Shown here: positions 54,901 through 62,081 of the stretch, piece by piece
How the letters are laid out: every line of letters begins with the position of its first letter
Numbering within the stretch: position 1 is the stretch's first letter
DNA from: Bog-950 sp046329515
GTDB lineage: Bacteria; Bacteroidota; Bacteroidia; Chitinophagales; LD1
Direction of reading: 5' to 3'
DNA length: 64,000 bases
NCBI GenBank assembly: GCA_046329515.1
Contig: JAXLUM010000005.1
Location: 124,001 to 188,000, forward strand
Translations under genes and position numbers: made by a program
Notes under the pieces: model-generated
Database searches by the model: none
Seen by the model: the letters and a program-made list of their open reading frames with translations, nothing else
What the model was told of the DNA's origin: nothing

Positions 54901-56470
54901 AAACAAAGCTATCAATACAGCCATTGCTGTTTTGTACGGTTAACACAGGTACGTATTGCCCTGTATTTAAATAAGCATGAATGGGGTTGGCAAGGTTCGA
55001 CGTTCCGCCATCGCCAAAATTCCATGAATAGCCGGTTACCGGTGCATTGCTGGTTACGTTGCTGGTAAAATGCACCAGCAGCGGACTACAACCTTGCGGG
55101 CTATCAATAGTAAAGGAAGCATTAAGGCCGCCTATAACTACATAGTTGGTTTTGGTAAGCGTATTAACACAGCCTGTAGCATTGGTTACCGATAATGAAA
55201 CCGTAAAGTTGCCCTGGGTGTTATAGGTGTGTGAAGGGTTAGCAACGTTAGAAGTTCCGGCATCGCCAAAATTCCATAAGTAGGAAGTAGCGCCCGGTGC
55301 ATTGCTTGTAAAATCCACCGTAAAGGGTGCGCTGCAATCTGCCGTATCGGGCGCGCTAAAGGTTACACTTATAGGTGTAGTAACTGTAATATAATTGGTT
55401 TGTGTTTCAGTATCGGTGCAACCGTTATAGGTTACAGTTAGGGTAACTGTGTAGTTACCGTTGTTAGCATAGGTATGGCTTGGGTTCTGTTGGGTTGATG
55501 TTCCTCCATCGCCAAAATTCCAGCTCCAGCTTGATGCAAAGTTTGATGTATCAGTAAACTGAAGTGAAACACCACTGCAGGCATTGGTATTAGCAACCGT
55601 AAAGCCGGCATGCACATCGGTTATTTCAACGTGGCCGGTATCGCGCGCTACGCAGCCGTTGGCATCAGTAACTATTAAAATAGGGTCGTAAATACCGCTG
55701 CTGTAAACGTTGCTGGTGTTGGTACCGCTGCCGCTTGCACCATTGCCAAACTGCCAGGCAAAGCTTAATGCGCCCGGATTAGGAGCACCCGTACCCGCAA
55801 AAGTAACCGCTTGCGAAGCTGCGCATGATTGCGTAGGACTAATAGAGGTAATGTTAGCCGTTGGGCCTTGTGTTATGTGAACGTAATTAGGTTTTGAAAT
55901 ACTTGTTTGGCAGCCGTTAGAATCGCGCACCACAAGGGTTACACTATAAACACCCGGTGTGGCATAACAGTGCTGCGCGTTATAGGCGCTAACAGGCAAA
56001 CCGCCATCGCCAAAATCCCATACGGCTTGTGTAATGGGGCTTTCGCCGGGTATAGAAAGGTTAGTGAAGTTAACCATATAGCATGGCTGCACACAACCAT
56101 CGGGGTTAGTTGATGTAAAATCGGGCGAGGCAGGTACGAAAATGCGCACCTGTTCGTAACAGGTATCGCTGATAGTACCGTTAGACACTATGTGCCTTAC
56201 GTTAAATATGCCTGAGGTAGGGTACGATGAAGTAGGGTTGACGTTAGTAGCAGTGTTACCGTTGTCAAAATCCCAACTGTGGCTAATACCCGCGGCTATT
56301 AAATTAGGTGTAAACTGTACCGTTTGCGGCGCACAGCCCGTAGTGGGGTTGTACGTAAAACTGCAATCAAGCTGTGCGAACAAACTCGCATGAAATGCAA
56401 ACAGCAATAAAAGTAATGGCGTAAATTTCCTTCTCACTCGTTTAGCTTGTTCTTTTATCAGATGAAACAA
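51908..56470 (-). CDS. Giant PKD-repeat secreted adhesin with T9SS type B tail
   Basis: A 1520-residue exported protein. The signal region ends near LFAQ. About 13 PKD units of 80-90 residues follow, with the WNFGDGGTS...HTY signature (for example LWNFGDGQTS, WDFGDGTSS, IFGDGDTS); unit 10 is degenerate. Each has a Cys pair (start GCSP/GCAP, middle NGC). After these come three Ig-like segments (PIYTLT, ICPGDTLQLN, VEAGDDQTV) and the gliding-type tail (VPNTFTPNGDGLND, FRVFDRWGHVVYDSK, KQGNVTLIR). Exported by T9SS, and a filament or adhesion role is inferred. The start is near the end of a long leader of about 50 bases. Confidence 0.9.
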   Translation of the reverse strand: MFHLIKEQAKRVRRKFTPLLLLLFAFHASLFAQLDCSFTYNPTTGCAPQTVQFTPNLIAAGISHSWDFDNGNTATNVNPTSSYPTSGIFNVRHIVSNGTISDTCYEQVRIFVPASPDFTSTNPDGCVQPCYMVNFTNLSIPGESPITQAVWDFGDGGLPVSAYNAQHCYATPGVYSVTLVVRDSNGCQTSISKPNYVHITQGPTANITSISPTQSCAASQAVTFAGTGAPNPGALSFAWQFGNGASGSGTNTSNVYSSGIYDPILIVTDANGCVARDTGHVEITDVHAGFTVANTNACSGVSLQFTDTSNFASSWSWNFGDGGTSTQQNPSHTYANNGNYTVTLTVTYNGCTDTETQTNYITVTTPISVTFSAPDTADCSAPFTVDFTSNAPGATSYLWNFGDAGTSNVANPSHTYNTQGNFTVSLSVTNATGCVNTLTKTNYVVIGGLNASFTIDSPQGCSPLLVHFTSNVTSNAPVTGYSWNFGDGGTSNLANPIHAYLNTGQYVPVLTVQNSNGCIDSFVYPGFIDVGQTLVPDFIAAPLTVCVDQTVTFTNNTAGVGANTTYLWNFGDGQTSTQANPTHTYSDTGHFDISLTVINQGCSATLIKLKYVQVLVPRADFNFQFDCTNPTTVAFRDTSIGADTWFWDFGDGTSSTVQYPVHTFPGQNSYTITLVVSNTLTGCVDSTKKTLPIGTPNAGFVSDTTQGCLYLTVHFSDTSTFASAWLWTFGDSFSSTQQNPTHTYTDTGKYTVQLIINPGQTCSDTITKVQYITVFGIKLNPTANPASGCAPLLVSFRDSSTSYLGSINYWNWVFAPGDTAFTQVVTDTFAAGVTNIKFFARDTHGCSASSSFNINSLQSLPSFTVDTVACPGESVHFTNTSTGMGLITNVYLWDFGDGTTSNLPNPNHAYLQSGSYGVTLIAQNTFAGCPDTLFVPNAINVDTPNADFYVTSSFAPCPPFPVQFYNSTNRTDLNWLWIFGDGDTSTAFEPLHVYFFPGDYDVTLVAWDSVGCVDTTTYIDMIRVRGPIGNFTATPDSGCVPLTVSISGSVQSTVSIVADLGDGTSFQDTVNLTHTYNNVGNYYPVYTLTDSVGCVVAYPVDTIVVGLIPYPLLNDTTVCEGNYVQFNLTLGDFFQWDASLSNKYLTCDTCPNPVASTPDTITYYVTATTTLGCVARDTVTINVDKLPPIFPGISFRICPGDTLQLNAGPGVTAATWEPDQYINDTTIVNPIVYPPDSMIYRVTGYNQSGCSISRIVKVWTIDQVVADLLEDTVLQCVGEPIQLHAQVLEASANDTSVQWKPVAFLNDPDIWNPTLAAPPGVYDYSVIVSSSTCKPDTDVVHITIGPTPTVEAGDDQTVAEGTNIQIYAASPDGDVGYFWEPTIDSLSCTQCRRPYLTATATQTIFVNVVNQYGCKALDSVVITVVGCNADWVYVPNTFTPNGDGLNDKLYVRGIGLRKLEYFRVFDRWGHVVYDSKDISEGWDGTVNGKAAEVATYVFVAKGECTSGSIIEKQGNVTLIR

Positions 56471-56655
56471 CCTGTTGGTAGTGTTGCATCTGTCCTTTTA
56501 AACTATTCCAACTATCTACGTGTTTAGACTGCTTTCGGCCTAAAAATGTTTCAAAACCCCCGGTTTAGGAATTAACACCTTTTTAATCTATAAAACGCGG
56601 TGTGAAATAAACTCATTTTCTGCATCTAAGTCTAAAAACAAATAAAGCCTGCTGT

Positions 56656-56985
56656 ATGAAAAAAATATACCTTCTTATAATCGCGCTTTTAGTGCTTTTT
56701 CCCTCGGTAAATGCGCAAAATCGCACTGAAAGCAGCGGCGCCTTCCCCAATCCGTTTACTGACCGTATAAATGTGCAGTTGGAAGCTACTGAAAATCCCG
56801 CATATTTTCTTTGTTTATATGATGTTTTGGGGAACGAAGTCTACAAACAGGAAGTTGTAACAAACAAAGCGCTGGAAGTAATAATATTAGAGCCCGGCAA
56901 GGAGAAAAACCTTGAAAGCGGGGTGTATTTCCTTAAAGTGCAGAACGGCGACAGCACCAAAACCTACCGTTTAATACACCGTTAA
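56656..56985 (+). CDS. Minimal secreted protein: signal peptide plus T9SS type A tail
   Basis: A 109-residue protein that is almost entirely a sorting tail. A signal peptide (KKIYLLIIALLVLFPSVNAQ) leads straight into SSGAFPNPFTDRINVQLE, then YDVLGNEVYKQEVV and LESGVYFLKVQNGDSTKTYR, the type A sorting domain. There is no passenger domain of usual length; only about 10 residues separate the two. It may be a truncated gene, or a naked tail. The next gene, a PAP2 protein, begins 38 bases later on the same strand. Confidence 0.8.
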   Translation: MKKIYLLIIALLVLFPSVNAQNRTESSGAFPNPFTDRINVQLEATENPAYFLCLYDVLGNEVYKQEVVTNKALEVIILEPGKEKNLESGVYFLKVQNGDSTKTYRLIHR

Positions 56986-57022
56986 GGCTAATTTTTTCAT
57001 CATTTCTGCTTTACATTGCAGC

Positions 57023-57769
57023 ATGAACAGGTTCTTTCTGCTGCTTTTAAGCTTTACCGTTTCTTTTAACTGCTTTGGGCAGGGCTTCTCCTCCCCTTAC
57101 AGGCTTGGTATACAGGTAGATGTGCCCTTGGCCGTTACAGGAGTTAGCTTTTTAACCGCCAGCACCTTAATGGGCACCACCAAAACCCTGCCCCCTAAGG
57201 AGGCCATACTGGCCCTTAACCGGCAGGAGGTGAACCGCTTTGACCGTGGGGCCACCCGACAAAACAGTAAAGTAGCGGCTTATGTTAGCGATGCCACTAT
57301 GTATGCCGCCGTGGCTTTGCCCCTTTTGCACCTGGCCAACCGCAACAGCCGTAAAGACTTTGGCAAGGTAGCCGCCATGAGCGCCGAAGTGTTTGTGCTG
57401 AACGTGGGCTTTACCAACCTTATCAAGGAATCAGTTAGCCGCAAACGGCCGTTATTGTATAACCCAGATGTGCCCATGGAGCGCAAGCTGAAGAAGGACA
57501 ATTTTAAGTCGTTTTTTAGCGGCCACACCAGCACGGTATCGGCCATGAGTTTCTTTTTTGCCCAATCGTTTGCTGATTATAACCCCAACTCAAAACTAAA
57601 GCCCATGGTATGGTCGTTAAGTGCGGCCTTGCCTATTGTTACGGGCTTGCTACGCTACAAGGCCGGCAAACATTACTGGACGGACGTGCTTGTTGGCTAT
57701 GCTGTTGGCGCCGTTATTGGCGTTGGCGTGCCCTGGCTGCATAAAACGGCTGTGGGGTTGAATAAGTAG
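57023..57769 (+). CDS. PAP2 superfamily phosphatase
   Basis: A 248-residue membrane or periplasmic lipid phosphatase. A signal-like first helix (FFLLLLSFTVSFNCFG) precedes a region with the three PAP2 motifs: KESVSRKRP, FFSGHTSTVSAM and RYKAGKHYWTDVLVGYAVGA (the catalytic His is in the SGH and KHYWTD parts). It would remove phosphate from a lipid phosphate, such as phosphatidate, undecaprenyl diphosphate or a sphingoid base phosphate. Substrate is not decidable. The last 60 residues are hydrophobic. Confidence 0.88.
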   Translation: MNRFFLLLLSFTVSFNCFGQGFSSPYRLGIQVDVPLAVTGVSFLTASTLMGTTKTLPPKEAILALNRQEVNRFDRGATRQNSKVAAYVSDATMYAAVALPLLHLANRNSRKDFGKVAAMSAEVFVLNVGFTNLIKESVSRKRPLLYNPDVPMERKLKKDNFKSFFSGHTSTVSAMSFFFAQSFADYNPNSKLKPMVWSLSAALPIVTGLLRYKAGKHYWTDVLVGYAVGAVIGVGVPWLHKTAVGLNK

Positions 57770-57784
57770 AGTAAGTATTTATTG

Positions 57785-57804
57785 GGTTGGCGAAGACGCC
57801 AACC
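57785..57804. repeat. Hairpin unit 1 of the GTTGG/CCAAC family
   Basis: GGTTGGCG-AAGA-CGCCAACC, a perfect 8-bp stem followed by GAGGAGGAA, 20 bases before the 57825 start. The same logic recurs at 58135-58152 and 58727-58750. Confidence 0.6.
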
Positions 57805-57824
57805 GAGGAGGAACGACAAAAAGA

Positions 57825-58109
57825 ATGAATCTAATTGAGGTTAATAACAAATTAAAAATAAGGTTGGCCGAATATCGTATTGCCAGAAAAGGTCAAGAGG
57901 TAAGTATTCATATTAATGCAATAGAGATTGCTAGTAGTTTGGTTTCATTTGCATTGTTGGAGAATAGGCAAATAACTTTTGAAGAAAGGCAATGGTTTAA
58001 AGCTACATACTATGTAAGTTATGTATTGGATGGAAGCGAATGGCAGGATTTAAGTGATATGTATTGCCAAATTTGCGATTATTTGAAGCCGCGTGATTTC
58101 AAAGTGTAA
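57825..58109 (+). CDS. Small cytoplasmic protein, unknown
   Basis: A 94-residue, charged, helical protein (LIEVNNKLKIRLAEYRIARK, then FEERQWFKATYYVSYVLDGS). No signal peptide, membrane helix or known family. It lies after a GTTGG-hairpin with a GAGGAGG run that could serve as a strong ribosome-binding site. AT-rich compared with the preceding PAP2 gene. Confidence 0.5.
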   Translation: MNLIEVNNKLKIRLAEYRIARKGQEVSIHINAIEIASSLVSFALLENRQITFEERQWFKATYYVSYVLDGSEWQDLSDMYCQICDYLKPRDFKV

Positions 58110-58134
58110 ATCAACTTATATAATGTCCGCAGTT

Positions 58135-58152
58135 GTTGGTCAGGCGACCAAC
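58135..58152. repeat. Hairpin unit 2 of the GTTGG/CCAAC family
   Basis: GTTGGTC-AGGC-GACCAAC, a perfect 7-bp stem followed by GGAGGAGG, 38 bases before the 58190 start. Confidence 0.6.
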
Positions 58153-58189
58153 GGAGGAGGACGCCAATCAAGGAAAAGGGAAACACAAT

Positions 58190-58654
58190 ATGAATGCAAA
58201 AATCTGTATCATCCTTTTTGTTTTGTTAGCAGCATGCAACGGGAATAAAAAAACTGACTACATCTTCAATAAAATTGACAATAATAAAAAAGAAGGTCTA
58301 CACCTCTATTATTTTCAGGACGGGAACATTAAGGCAATTTTGAATTATCGCGCCGATTCTCTTAATGGAGAGAGCATTTACTTTTATCCTAATAATAGAA
58401 TAAAAGCTAAAGTTCATTTTGTCAATAATTTAGAAAATGGTATGGCTTATTACTTTTATCCTTCAGGGGTCATTGAATCATACCGGCAATGGGAGAATGG
58501 GAAAAAAGTAAATTATGCCCAGGATTACTATGATACTTTAGGGTATCTCAAGTCCTATATGTATTACAATAATGAAGGGGCGTTGGTTTGGAGAAATACG
58601 GTTGATGTAAATGGTAAAGTAATCCATGAAGAAGGGAAGCAAAATAAGTTATAA
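58190..58654 (+). CDS. MORN-like repeat lipoprotein (YwqK-type)
   Basis: Start ATG 58190; an in-frame opening at 58133 would add 19 residues from the repeat region. 154 residues. A short signal ends in LAACNG, a lipobox. Its repeats are of the YwqK/MORN type: EGLHLYYFQDGNIKAILNY, NGESIYFYPNNRIKAKVHF, NGMAYYFYPSGVIESYRQW, then YYDTLGYLKSYMYYNNEG. Such proteins are often antitoxins in name only; surface role unknown. AT-rich. Confidence 0.72.
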   Translation: MNAKICIILFVLLAACNGNKKTDYIFNKIDNNKKEGLHLYYFQDGNIKAILNYRADSLNGESIYFYPNNRIKAKVHFVNNLENGMAYYFYPSGVIESYRQWENGKKVNYAQDYYDTLGYLKSYMYYNNEGALVWRNTVDVNGKVIHEEGKQNKL

Positions 58655-58726
58655 GCATACCTTCCCCGTTGCTCGAAGTGTTCAGCGAAGCGCCACTTCG
58701 AACAACAAATAAAAGCCCTGTTGGTG

Positions 58727-58750
58727 GTTGTTGGTCAGGCGGCCAACAAC
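58727..58750. repeat. Hairpin unit 3 of the GTTGG/CCAAC family
   Basis: GTTGTTGGTC-AGGC-GGCCAACAAC, a 10-bp stem with one wobble pair, followed by GGAGAAAGAG. Not directly before a recognised gene. The 58655-58911 stretch holds only repeats; no gene. Confidence 0.6.
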
Positions 58751-58810
58751 GGAGAAAGAGATACTGTCCCGAAGTTTCGAGACAAGCCCGGAATGACGGG
58801 TTTAACCCCA

Positions 58811-58897
58811 CCCTCCCGAAGTTTCGGGACTTTCCCGAAGGGGAGGGCTATTGTCTTCGCTTCTTAGGGGTCTTTGCTATGCCAAGGAAGACCGCGC
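58811..58897. repeat. Mosaic intergenic repeat, copy C
   Basis: Contains GAAGTTTCGGG, AAGGGGAGGGCTATTGTCTT and GGGTCTTTGCTATGCC with AAGACCG. The same order recurs at 61211-61310 and the last part at 59342-59502 and 60074-60221. Confidence 0.65.
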
Positions 58898-58911
58898 CGG
58901 GGCATAAAATC

Positions 58912-59304
58912 TTAATTGCATTTTTTTAGAATAGCTATTTCTAACATGGGCCCCCAATACATATATGAAAGTATACAAACACAGATGATAATTGTGATAG
59001 ATACTGAAACGATATTATTATTAAAAAACAACGGTTTTGCAGCAATTATTTTCGGTCCTTTCCCCTTATAATCATAGTAATACAGAAAAAACACAATAAG
59101 AAATATACCTACAGAAAATCCAATTGGGAGGCCAAAATAATCCGGCGCACTTCTGCAAAAGAAATAAGCTAAAAACAAACTAAGAAGGGCCTGGATTGCA
59201 ACGGATAGCACAACGCCCATAAGGAAAGAAACCTGAAAATGCGGATCGTGTTCTTTAAGAAACATCTTAAAATAAACATAAAGCGAATAGTATATACGTT
59301 TCAT
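58912..59304 (-). CDS. Small membrane protein, unknown
   Basis: A 130-residue protein with about three hydrophobic segments (SFLMGVVLSVAIQALLSLFL, GLPIGFSVGIFLIVFFLYYY, VSVSITIIICVCILSYMYWG). No family recognised. The coding sequence is AT-rich compared with the rest of the window and lies among intergenic repeats, suggesting an accessory origin. Confidence 0.55.
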   Translation of the reverse strand: MKRIYYSLYVYFKMFLKEHDPHFQVSFLMGVVLSVAIQALLSLFLAYFFCRSAPDYFGLPIGFSVGIFLIVFFLYYYDYKGKGPKIIAAKPLFFNNNIVSVSITIIICVCILSYMYWGPMLEIAILKKCN

Positions 59305-59341
59305 TACTTATTATTTAACCTCGCCCCTTCGGGCTCCCGCT

Positions 59342-59502
59342 GAATGACAAGGTTTCTATTCAAACCACCTCCGTCGCCCGATTGATCGGGCTCCTCGTCC
59401 TCCTTAACCAAGGAGGACAAACTTAGGGCGCTATATCTTCTCGGTTGTTTATTTAATGTAAAGCAGGGTCTCTGTTATGCGAAGGCTTGGCGGGAAGACC
59501 GC
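59342..59502. repeat. Mosaic intergenic repeat, copy A
   Basis: About 160 bases; runs GAATGACAAGGTTTCTATTC, CACCTCCGTCGCCCGATTG, GTCCTCCTTAACCAAGGAGG, AACTTAGGGCGCTATATCTTC and GGGTCTCTGTTATGC. Copy B at 60074-60221 has the same order. In this copy the palindrome is half eroded: only a 9-bp stem remains. Confidence 0.75.
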
Positions 59503-59520
59503 GATGGGACGGAAACGCAT

Positions 59521-59889
59521 TTAACTTTCGCGTGATGGATTACCAATATTATGATCCCAATATTTTATGATTTCCTTAGCTAAATTGACAACTTTATACC
59601 ACTCAGGGTCGTTTAAAATTTCTGTATCGGTTGGTTTTTCATTGTAATTGGTAAGAGCTTCATTAAATGCTAATAGCCTTCTTCTCAATTCACTATTTAA
59701 TTTTGTCTTACTCCAATTTTCATCACTCAAAAAAGCCTCAAAAGCGTAACTATCGTATAGCATGGAGAAATCTTCTAAAAATGATGAGCATTCTGTTGGT
59801 GATTTTCCTAACCATATGCGCTTTTGAGCATTTATATCTGAAAACACCTTAATTGCATTGTAGATATTAATAATCCAAATTCTATCCAT
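59521..59889 (-). CDS. Small acidic helical protein, unknown
   Basis: A 122-residue soluble protein (WIINIYNAIKVFSDINAQKR, FSMLYDSYAFEAFLSDENW, EWYKVVNLAKEIIKYWDHN). No signal peptide, domain or partner recognised. It has the size and shape of small immunity or antitoxin-type proteins, but nothing supports that. AT-rich and isolated between two intergenic repeats. Confidence 0.5.
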   Translation of the reverse strand: MDRIWIINIYNAIKVFSDINAQKRIWLGKSPTECSSFLEDFSMLYDSYAFEAFLSDENWSKTKLNSELRRRLLAFNEALTNYNEKPTDTEILNDPEWYKVVNLAKEIIKYWDHNIGNPSRES

Positions 59890-60073
59890 AATTTAAATTT
59901 AAACTTGCCCCATTGGCGCGAGCGTCCGCTCGTACTTAAGACAATATTTTAATTAACAAGTAAAGCAAAATACAAAATCAAAAATGAATGCTGCTTATGC
60001 TTTAAAGCTACGAATTTAACCTGCAGCTTTTTTGCATTATGAGCTTCCGTCCCCAAGCTTCGGGACAAGCCCG

Positions 60074-60221
60074 GAATGACGAGGTTTCTATTCAAACCAC
60101 CTCCGTCGCCCGATTGCCCTAAGTTTGTCCTCCTTACCCAAGGAGGACAAACTTAGGGCGCTATATCTTCGCGGTTGTTCTTTTATGTTCATCGGGGTCT
60201 CTGCTATGCAAAGGAAGACCG
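60074..60221. repeat. Mosaic intergenic repeat, copy B
   Basis: Same order as copy A, with the intact palindrome at 60116-60159. The 59890-60326 stretch holds no recognisable gene; it is this repeat, a further GGGACAAGCCCGGAATGACG run shared with 58773, and an inverted copy of AAGCGCCACTTCG near 60287. Confidence 0.75.
60116..60159. repeat. 20-bp perfect palindrome with 4-nt loop
   Basis: Left arm 60116-60135 (GCCCTAAGTTTGTCCTCCTT), loop ACCC, right arm 60140-60159 its exact reverse complement. The loop and arms would form a strong cruciform or RNA hairpin, and no T-run follows, so it is not a simple terminator. Confidence 0.85.
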
Positions 60222-60326
60222 TGCCCACTGGCGCAATCGTCCGCTCGTGCCAGTGGGGGAACTCACATAATGCTGCTCATTTAGTATTCGAAGTGGCGCT
60301 TTATTGATCAGTTCGAATAGCGGGCT

Positions 60327-61058
60327 TCACCCACACTTAGCACTCCATTTAGGATAGACTCCAAAAATGACCTCTTCGTTTTTAAAATGATCAAAGCCAT
60401 GTTGCTTGTTGATTCTCAACAATGAGGTTATCAATTTATTTCTGTTTCTATTTAAAGTAATAAATTTAAATTTCTTGCCATTGACATTTAACATATTAGC
60501 ATTTAGTGGCTGGGCGCACTGGGGGCATTGGGGGCTTGAAATTTTACTTCGCTTTTTATGTATTATGTATCCGCTACTGCATTTGTTGTAATTATTACGG
60601 TCTGGATAGAAAAGTTCAAATAGTAAAGGACAAAATAAATCCATTGGATAATTTAAAACAAAGGCCCGATCATCCCTACAAAGTGAACTGATTCCTTGGG
60701 TAAAACAAAGTTCTGCTCCTGCTGGCCCGTAGGATATCATGTAAGCCTTGTTTACCACAAGATTTGCATAAAAACTTATCTTATAGTCTGTGCCATAAAA
60801 ATTACATCTAACGATGTACCTGCTTTTATGATCGAGATTAATTATTGAGTCGAAATGTATTAGAAAACTATCCGATGACAATCCGGCCTGATATTTTCTC
60901 AATTCGTCAAGATTACTAACATTTGTCTCAATATAAGCTTCACATAAATATTTAATTTTATTTATTTCTATCGATTGACATTTTGTCATTATAGGAAACA
61001 GGAAAATTATAAAACCAACTGTTTTTATGCGCAAATAATTAGTGGGGTTCAATATCAT
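60327..61058 (-). CDS. Exported cysteine-containing protein, unknown
   Basis: Start uncertain: the frame opens at 61124, but ATG 61058 puts a signal sequence (LRIKTVGFIIFLFPIMTKCQ) at the N-terminus. That gives 243 residues with a candidate lipid Cys at TKC. There is a CPQC pair and an upstream C (NKCSSGYII, SPQCPQCAQPL), and a C near the end (KWSAKCG), which could bind zinc or pair as disulfides. AT-rich. No family recognised. Confidence 0.55.
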   Translation of the reverse strand: MILNPTNYLRIKTVGFIIFLFPIMTKCQSIEINKIKYLCEAYIETNVSNLDELRKYQAGLSSDSFLIHFDSIINLDHKSRYIVRCNFYGTDYKISFYANLVVNKAYMISYGPAGAELCFTQGISSLCRDDRAFVLNYPMDLFCPLLFELFYPDRNNYNKCSSGYIIHKKRSKISSPQCPQCAQPLNANMLNVNGKKFKFITLNRNRNKLITSLLRINKQHGFDHFKNEEVIFGVYPKWSAKCG

Positions 61059-61210
61059 TGCAATCTGTTTGAGTTTTAGGATTTTGGTCATAAGTAATAT
61101 CAATTTGTTGTGCTTTCTTTTCACTATTTACTTTATCGCCTGTATATGTTCCCGTTTGAAACCGTTGCACTATATTCTACCAAAGTTAAGTCGCTACGGG
61201 AATGTTTCTA

Positions 61211-61310
61211 CCCCCCCCCTGAAGTTTCGGGCCTTCCCCGAAGGGGAGGGCTATTGTCTTCGCTTCTTCGGGGTCTCTGCTATGCAAAGGCTCGGTGGGA
61301 AATCCGCGCC
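61211..61310. repeat. Mosaic intergenic repeat, copy D
   Basis: Shares GAAGTTTCGGG, the AAGGGGAGGGCTATTGTCTT segment and GGGTCTCTGCTATGCAAAGG with copy C. It starts after a run of 9 C (61211-61219). Confidence 0.65.
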
Positions 61311-61399
61311 AGAGAAAAAATATGTGGAAAACTACTTATAGCAATTTTTCAATGCTATACTTTGCTTAACTACTTTGGGCTGTAGATACCTCACAACCT

Positions 61400-62077
61400 A
61401 TGAGACTATTTCTACCTGCATTATTACTATGCCTTGCCTTTAGTATTGCAAAAGCACAGGAAAAGGCGACCATTATACTTAAGTCGGGCTTCAGCAACCT
61501 TTGCTATATACATAACATTGATAGTAACTACGTGCATTACTCGGCACTTGGCATTGAAGGTGACCCACAGGATTCAGTTAAGTTGAGCGAGGTGCAATCC
61601 ATAAATTTTGTAGAGCACTTTGGAAAACCGTTAAAACAAGGAGGGGATAGCGTGCGAATAGCAGGTAATATTTACAGTATTGACCCTGCTGAACCACGCA
61701 GCGCAAAGGAAAAGAGTTTCAGAAACGCACAGTTGCAAACACTTTATAATGATAATTACAAAAAAGGCCGTAAAATGTACCTTGCGGGCGTAGTTATGCT
61801 ACCTGCTTCAGTATTACTTACAACAGGAGGAATGGCCATGATTTACTCCAATTCCGGTGCTGAACTTGGGGGCGTTTTTATAGTGGCCCTTTTAGGAATT
61901 CCCGGCTTTATTACCGGTGAAGTTCTTTTACCTATAGGATTGGAAAGACTGACCCGGGCGAAAGCGGTAAAGTCTCTAATGCCATCCGGCCCACCAACCT
62001 TAAGCTTTCATCCGTCTCAAATTAAAGGCTCGTTTGGCGATAATGCATACGGGGCAGGGTTAACTTTAAATTTTTAG
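61400..62077 (+). CDS. Tandem paralogue 1: exported protein with membrane segments
   Basis: A 225-residue protein: signal peptide (RLFLPALLLCLAFSIAKAQ), beta-rich N-terminal region (TIILKSGFSNLCYIHNIDSN, LSEVQSINFV), then membrane-like segments (MYLAGVVMLPASVLLTTGGM, GVFIVALLGIPGFITGEVLL) and the ending LSFHPSQI, GAGLTLNF. First of four paralogues with the same plan. Start ATG is four bases after the leader CCT. No family name recognised. Confidence 0.72.
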   Translation: MRLFLPALLLCLAFSIAKAQEKATIILKSGFSNLCYIHNIDSNYVHYSALGIEGDPQDSVKLSEVQSINFVEHFGKPLKQGGDSVRIAGNIYSIDPAEPRSAKEKSFRNAQLQTLYNDNYKKGRKMYLAGVVMLPASVLLTTGGMAMIYSNSGAELGGVFIVALLGIPGFITGEVLLPIGLERLTRAKAVKSLMPSGPPTLSFHPSQIKGSFGDNAYGAGLTLNF

Positions 62078-62081
62078 CGTT

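Noticed and set aside
58669..58929. Open frame of 86 residues over the repeat copy C, and a reverse 87-residue frame
   Set aside because: Both are built from the intergenic repeat modules and hold no protein features.
60116..60159. The long palindrome as an IS end or attachment site
   Set aside because: No transposase or integrase frame nearby and no target-site duplication; kept only as a repeat.
60125..60307. Open frame of 60 residues over repeat copy B
   Set aside because: Composed of the palindrome and the GGGTCTCTGC module; the same sequence in copy A is not open.
61042..61385. Two + frames (99 and 91 residues) near repeat copy D
   Set aside because: They cross the C-run and repeat modules, and are antisense to the start of the minus-strand gene.
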